Source: Parietaria judaica
Lineage: Eukaryota > Streptophyta > Magnoliopsida > Rosales > Urticaceae
NCBI GenBank assembly: GCA_954871525.1
Contig: OX940868.1
Coordinates: 26,407,056-26,471,055 of the forward strand
Reading direction: 5' to 3'
Length of the DNA: 64,000 nucleotides
Shown in pieces: positions 60,544 to 64,000 of this stretch (the first letter of the stretch is position 1; each line of letters starts with the position of its first letter). The notes beneath the pieces are model-generated. The model searched no databases. It had not been told where the DNA came from and worked only from the letters and a program-made list of their open reading frames with translations. The translations under genes and the position numbers were made by a program.

Positions 60544-61034
60544 TGTTATGTTTATTTTGGTTTAGCCCATCAATCTAAGTCCGAGCCCATCAAGCTAAAT
60601 TCGAAAGACGAAGCCCGAAAGTCGAAGTCCAAGACCAACGATGACCCGCAAGGGCCTCGCACGACGGCCTAAAAAAGTTCCCGACTTAGAAGGATCTAGG
60701 TGAGGTAATAAGGCGACCTTGGGAGGGCCCCGGCAAGGTGACGACGGCCCTAGAAGATCCTTGGCGATGTCGTCACCAAGACAAGCTCTTCGGGCGACGG
60801 TGACCTCCCTTTGACCTAGTCATCGATGAAGTCTTCGCAAAGGCAAGCTCCTCGGGCAAAGACGAAGTCTCTTTGACAACGTGTCCGATAAGGGTATAAA
60901 GATATTTAAGTTGTTTTTTCAAATTTGAGGGTGTATTTTATTAAAATTAAAATTAAGGATATACAAAGAAAAAAAAATCCCTTGACAAGACGCAAAAATT
61001 CAAGTCTTCTTCACCTTAGTTTCTCTCAAGTACA
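60544..61034. mobile_element. Candidate solo LTR
   Basis: A GC-richer 491-bp island begins TGTTATG and ends AAGTACA (TG...CA). It is flanked by CACGG (60539-60543) and CACGT (61035-61039), a 5-bp duplication with one change. It contains GGGTATAAAGATATTTA near 60893-60909 as a possible LTR promoter. No retroviral-type internal region is next to it. Confidence 0.45.
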
Positions 61035-61039
61035 CACGT

Positions 61040-62418
61040 ATTAGTGCTGCTATGCCTATCAGTTTCTTCTAAAAGTTTGAGAATGACAATAGTGGAATTA
61101 AAAGTTATATGGCTAGTTAGAAAGAGTTTTACAAAGACAAGGACTGCTTGATCAAGCTTTAGTATTAGTACTAGTAGGATACTAGGATTAATACGCGAAT
61201 ATATATATATATATATATATTTATTTATTTATTTATTTATATTGACTGGAGTTATATCTCTTTGGTGTGAGCCTTACATGTCGGAATAGCACCGACACCA
61301 CTTAGACCAAACATTAATTCTCTATCATAGTTTTATTATATATAATAATATAATTCATTTCTACACATCTTTGACAGCTTATGCTTCATATACACGGAGA
61401 GCCAATCTATCTACACGTAATCACATACATATATGTATACACACACACATATATATGTATATATATATACACAGATGGTCAAGCGTACGTTTTTATAATT
61501 TTCTACTAAATAAAAATATAATTATATAATGATACTAACTAATTTATAGTAATAATCGTATGCACCTATTATACAGTTAATTGTATTGATCCTCATACAA
61601 AGTTCTGCCTTCAATTTGATGCCTCAAACCACACTTCAGATCATATTTAAAAATAATAGTAAAAATTAAGAATCCAGTCAGCAATGAAATCATGAATTTT
61701 ACGTTAGAATATGTAAACTTGAGAACTTAAAAGAATGAATTATATATATATAGATACACTAACGTACATTTTGAACAAAAAATTCATTTAGTTTGAGAAA
61801 CACATTTGAATTGAATCGTGTACTTGTCATCATTGATATTTGATGGAATGAGTTAAATTTGCGATGTTGACATGGTATATATATACTTGTACATATATAC
61901 CATTATGACGTTTTTGATTGGTCATGGAATAATTTCTGAAAATGCTTGGTACATTCATTATGTCATGTATTAATCAAATAGACTAAAAAGGAATTGATTG
62001 ATCATATATAGCATATCATAGTCCATAAACACGTAATAATGCACATGCATATAACATAGCCATTTCGCTCGTACTGTCACTTTTGGCGGTGAGTTGTTAC
62101 TAGGGTTCGTGTGCATATTTACATCCATTAATGTAGACATTTAATCGATCAATTGTAATGTTTGACTGAATTCAAAAGATAGAGAGGATTGGCATGTTTT
62201 GGCTCAAATTGAAAGCGTGAATTAATTTTGAGATATTCTGAGGTAGAAAGTTTCAAATGAACCTTGAAGTTATATTCCAAATATTAATATGAACATTAAA
62301 TAAGACCCTCGAGTCAATCCAAAGGCAAGCAAAGCAAGCATTGCCCAAAATAACCCAAGATTTGCCATTACTCTCCCACGACTCCCACCACCGCTTTTTC
62401 CAATCAAAATTCAAAACC

Positions 62419-62476
<58 letters not shown>

Positions 62477-63709
62477 TAAGATTCCGAGACCCGGGAATTG
62501 AGATTTTAGCCTTTTTTTTCATAAGGTGCAAAAGATATTTCCGTTTCTGACTTTACAAAATTCTTATTTTTCCGGAATCGAGAATTTTCTAAATTCATAA
62601 CCGGGAAAAATTCTCAGTTGTGACTGAAGAACCAAATTGCTTTCATTTTGTGTATGATAACGATATTCGTAATCTGCTTAAAACTTGGTAATCAGACTTT
62701 ACAGTGACATTACAACATTTCCCGGTAGAGAGAGTAAGATTTCGATGAATTTCTATTTAATAGTTTTTACCTGGACAAAATTTGGGGCAAAGTCATTCAA
62801 TGCAACTTCATAAAAAAAAAGTAGAAATCTAAAACAAACTATAAGACTATAATATATTTCTCAAAGTAAAACTAAAATACAACTATATATTATAATAAGA
62901 CGAGCAGCAAAACAACAATCATCTTTAAAGGAGAAGAGCGTGGGGAAGCATGAATCACCGAGGAGTGCGAAACGATGGCAAAAGTTAATTGAATTAGAGG
63001 GCCGAGAGAAGAAAAGTTTTTAAAAAAGTGAGAAGAAACCTAAAATAAAGTAAAACACTAATATATATATATATATATATATATATTTTTAAAATTAGGA
63101 ACTAGGAATGAAATCGAGAATTTTAGGCTCTATCTTGATCTCGGTTCCCTATTTTAAAATTTTGTCAATTTTAAAATTGGGAGTTCACGTTCCCAATTTT
63201 GAAATAGAATCGTGCCAGAACCAGGACTAAACCGGAAATTGATCGAGTATACAAATTTTTCAAAGGTGTGTGTTGGCGCATATATGACTACGTTTTAAGA
63301 TTGGGCCTCGGTGGCAAGTAAATTATTACTCTATTATTTATCATAATATTGAGGCAGTGTGTGTGATTCATCACTTGAAAGTAAAATTCAGATAATAATA
63401 ATGGCTTTGAAGATACAAATTTGTGTCTCGGTTACTGAAGTTTAATAACTGATCCTACAATCTTCATGCCTTTTCCTATTGACTTTCGTCTCTCTCTCAT
63501 TTATTCTCTGCAACAACCTTTTCATTAGAATAATACAACACTTGTTTCTAACCTTTCACTCTCCCATCCCATTAATACTCTGCAAGCACAACACAACCCA
63601 AGTTCTAAGAGAATCCCACCATAGAAATCTGGAAAGCCTTAGATGAAAAAGAAAGAGACAAACTGATCAGATCACAACACACAACTTCCACTTCACCGTC
63701 TCCATTACA
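61040..63709. other. AT-rich spacer upstream of the last gene
   Basis: No coding sequence. Microsatellites are (TA)n at ~61199-61220, a (TA/CA)-rich patch at 61420-61470, (TC)n at 62421-62473 and (TA)n at 63061-63086. Words such as GAACTAGGAATGAAATCGAGAATTT at 63098-63122 recall older hAT-like repeats. The final few hundred bases should be promoter. Confidence 0.5.
62421..62473. repeat. (TC)n microsatellite
   Basis: About 26 TC units in an intergenic position. Confidence 0.95.
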
Positions 63710-63718
63710 TATATAAAA
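63710..63718 (+). promoter_or_regulatory. TATA box of the gene that starts at the right edge
   Basis: TATATAAAA is followed directly by a (CT)n run (63719-63740), a common plant arrangement in which transcription starts in or near the pyrimidine-rich leader. This fits the splice signals just downstream. Confidence 0.55.
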
Positions 63719-63739
63719 CTCTCTCTCTCTCTCTCTCTC

Positions 63740-64000
63740 TGTGTCAACATTTAAAAGAGGTTTCTCTGTCTGTCATCTCTGATGAAGATTCTTCTTAAGC
63801 CCTAGCAGGTACATCTTTCCACGTTCTCTTTGCTTCTCTCTCGGGGGGAAACTAGGGTTTGTTGAGTAGGGCACAAGAATTTCAGATTTAATGCAAATAA
63901 AGTTCAAGGGATGGGATGATATATTATATAGACATAGTACTATAATGTCTCTTTATTCATTTTCCTTATCTTTTCTCACAGGCGATTCCTGTTGTAAGTT
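63740..64000 (+). other. 5' leader with first intron and short uORF
   Basis: A leader seems to run from about 63740 to a donor at 63809 (AGCAG/GTACAT), with an acceptor (TTTTCTCACAG) at 63981. A 7-codon upstream ORF, MKILLKP, fills 63782-63805 and stops just before the donor. After the acceptor, GCGATTCCTGTT is followed by GTAAGTT, a good donor, so either a 12-nt micro-exon or ordinary exon follows. The protein is outside the window. Confidence 0.45.

Overview
This is nuclear DNA of a flowering plant, almost certainly a eudicot. Seven multi-exon genes with GT-AG introns sit in very AT-rich spacer DNA that is full of transposon remains, and the exons are clearly more GC-rich than the introns. 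Nothing bacterial, organellar or viral was seen. Six protein genes are complete: ATP11, a class III peroxidase, DTD, SNI1, a GDSL esterase/lipase and an ERF factor. A seventh, API5, runs off the left edge. The 5' leader of a further gene starts at the right edge. All exon joins were worked out by hand from reading frame, splice dinucleotides and remembered family sequence.

Layout: 63-4826 (-) API5-like nuclear anti-apoptotic protein (13 exons visible); 6246-7592 (-) mitochondrial F1-ATPase assembly factor ATP11; 7593-18465 a transposon-rich spacer with a hAT element, two candidate Helitrons and several tandem duplications; 18466-20729 (+) peroxidase of the PER19 type; 22058-23497 (+) D-aminoacyl-tRNA deacylase; 24228-29384 (-) SNI1 (15 exons), tail-to-tail with DTD; 29385-39279 spacer with a hAT element, a 0.34-kb tandem duplication and a 991-bp hairpin element; 39280-43622 (+) GDSL esterase/lipase with a LINE fragment in intron 3; 43623-51264 spacer with foldback elements, LINE tails and a hAT element; 51265-52097 (+) ERF transcription factor; 52098-63700 spacer with another large foldback element and a candidate solo LTR; 63710-64000 promoter and leader of the next gene.

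The genes do not form a pathway, but their order is informative. From memory of Arabidopsis loci, API5-ATP11-PER19 matches At2g34040-At2g34050-At2g34060, and ERF091-DTD-SNI1 matches At4g18450-At4g18460-At4g18470. The window therefore looks like one ancestral segment whose pieces lie on two Arabidopsis chromosomes.

The most unusual content is a set of foldback elements whose ends carry a GCGGC(A/T)AA-type motif. Three have 9-bp or near-9-bp target duplications, as in Mutator-like elements. One is a nearly perfect 991-bp hairpin. Two carry, in both arms, sequences resembling tRNA A and B boxes, and share an internal minisatellite. At gene level, API5 has a probable GC-AG intron and a duplicated 3' splice site that is in frame over 51 nt. 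API5 and DTD both have first introns that begin GTCTCTCT inside a microsatellite.
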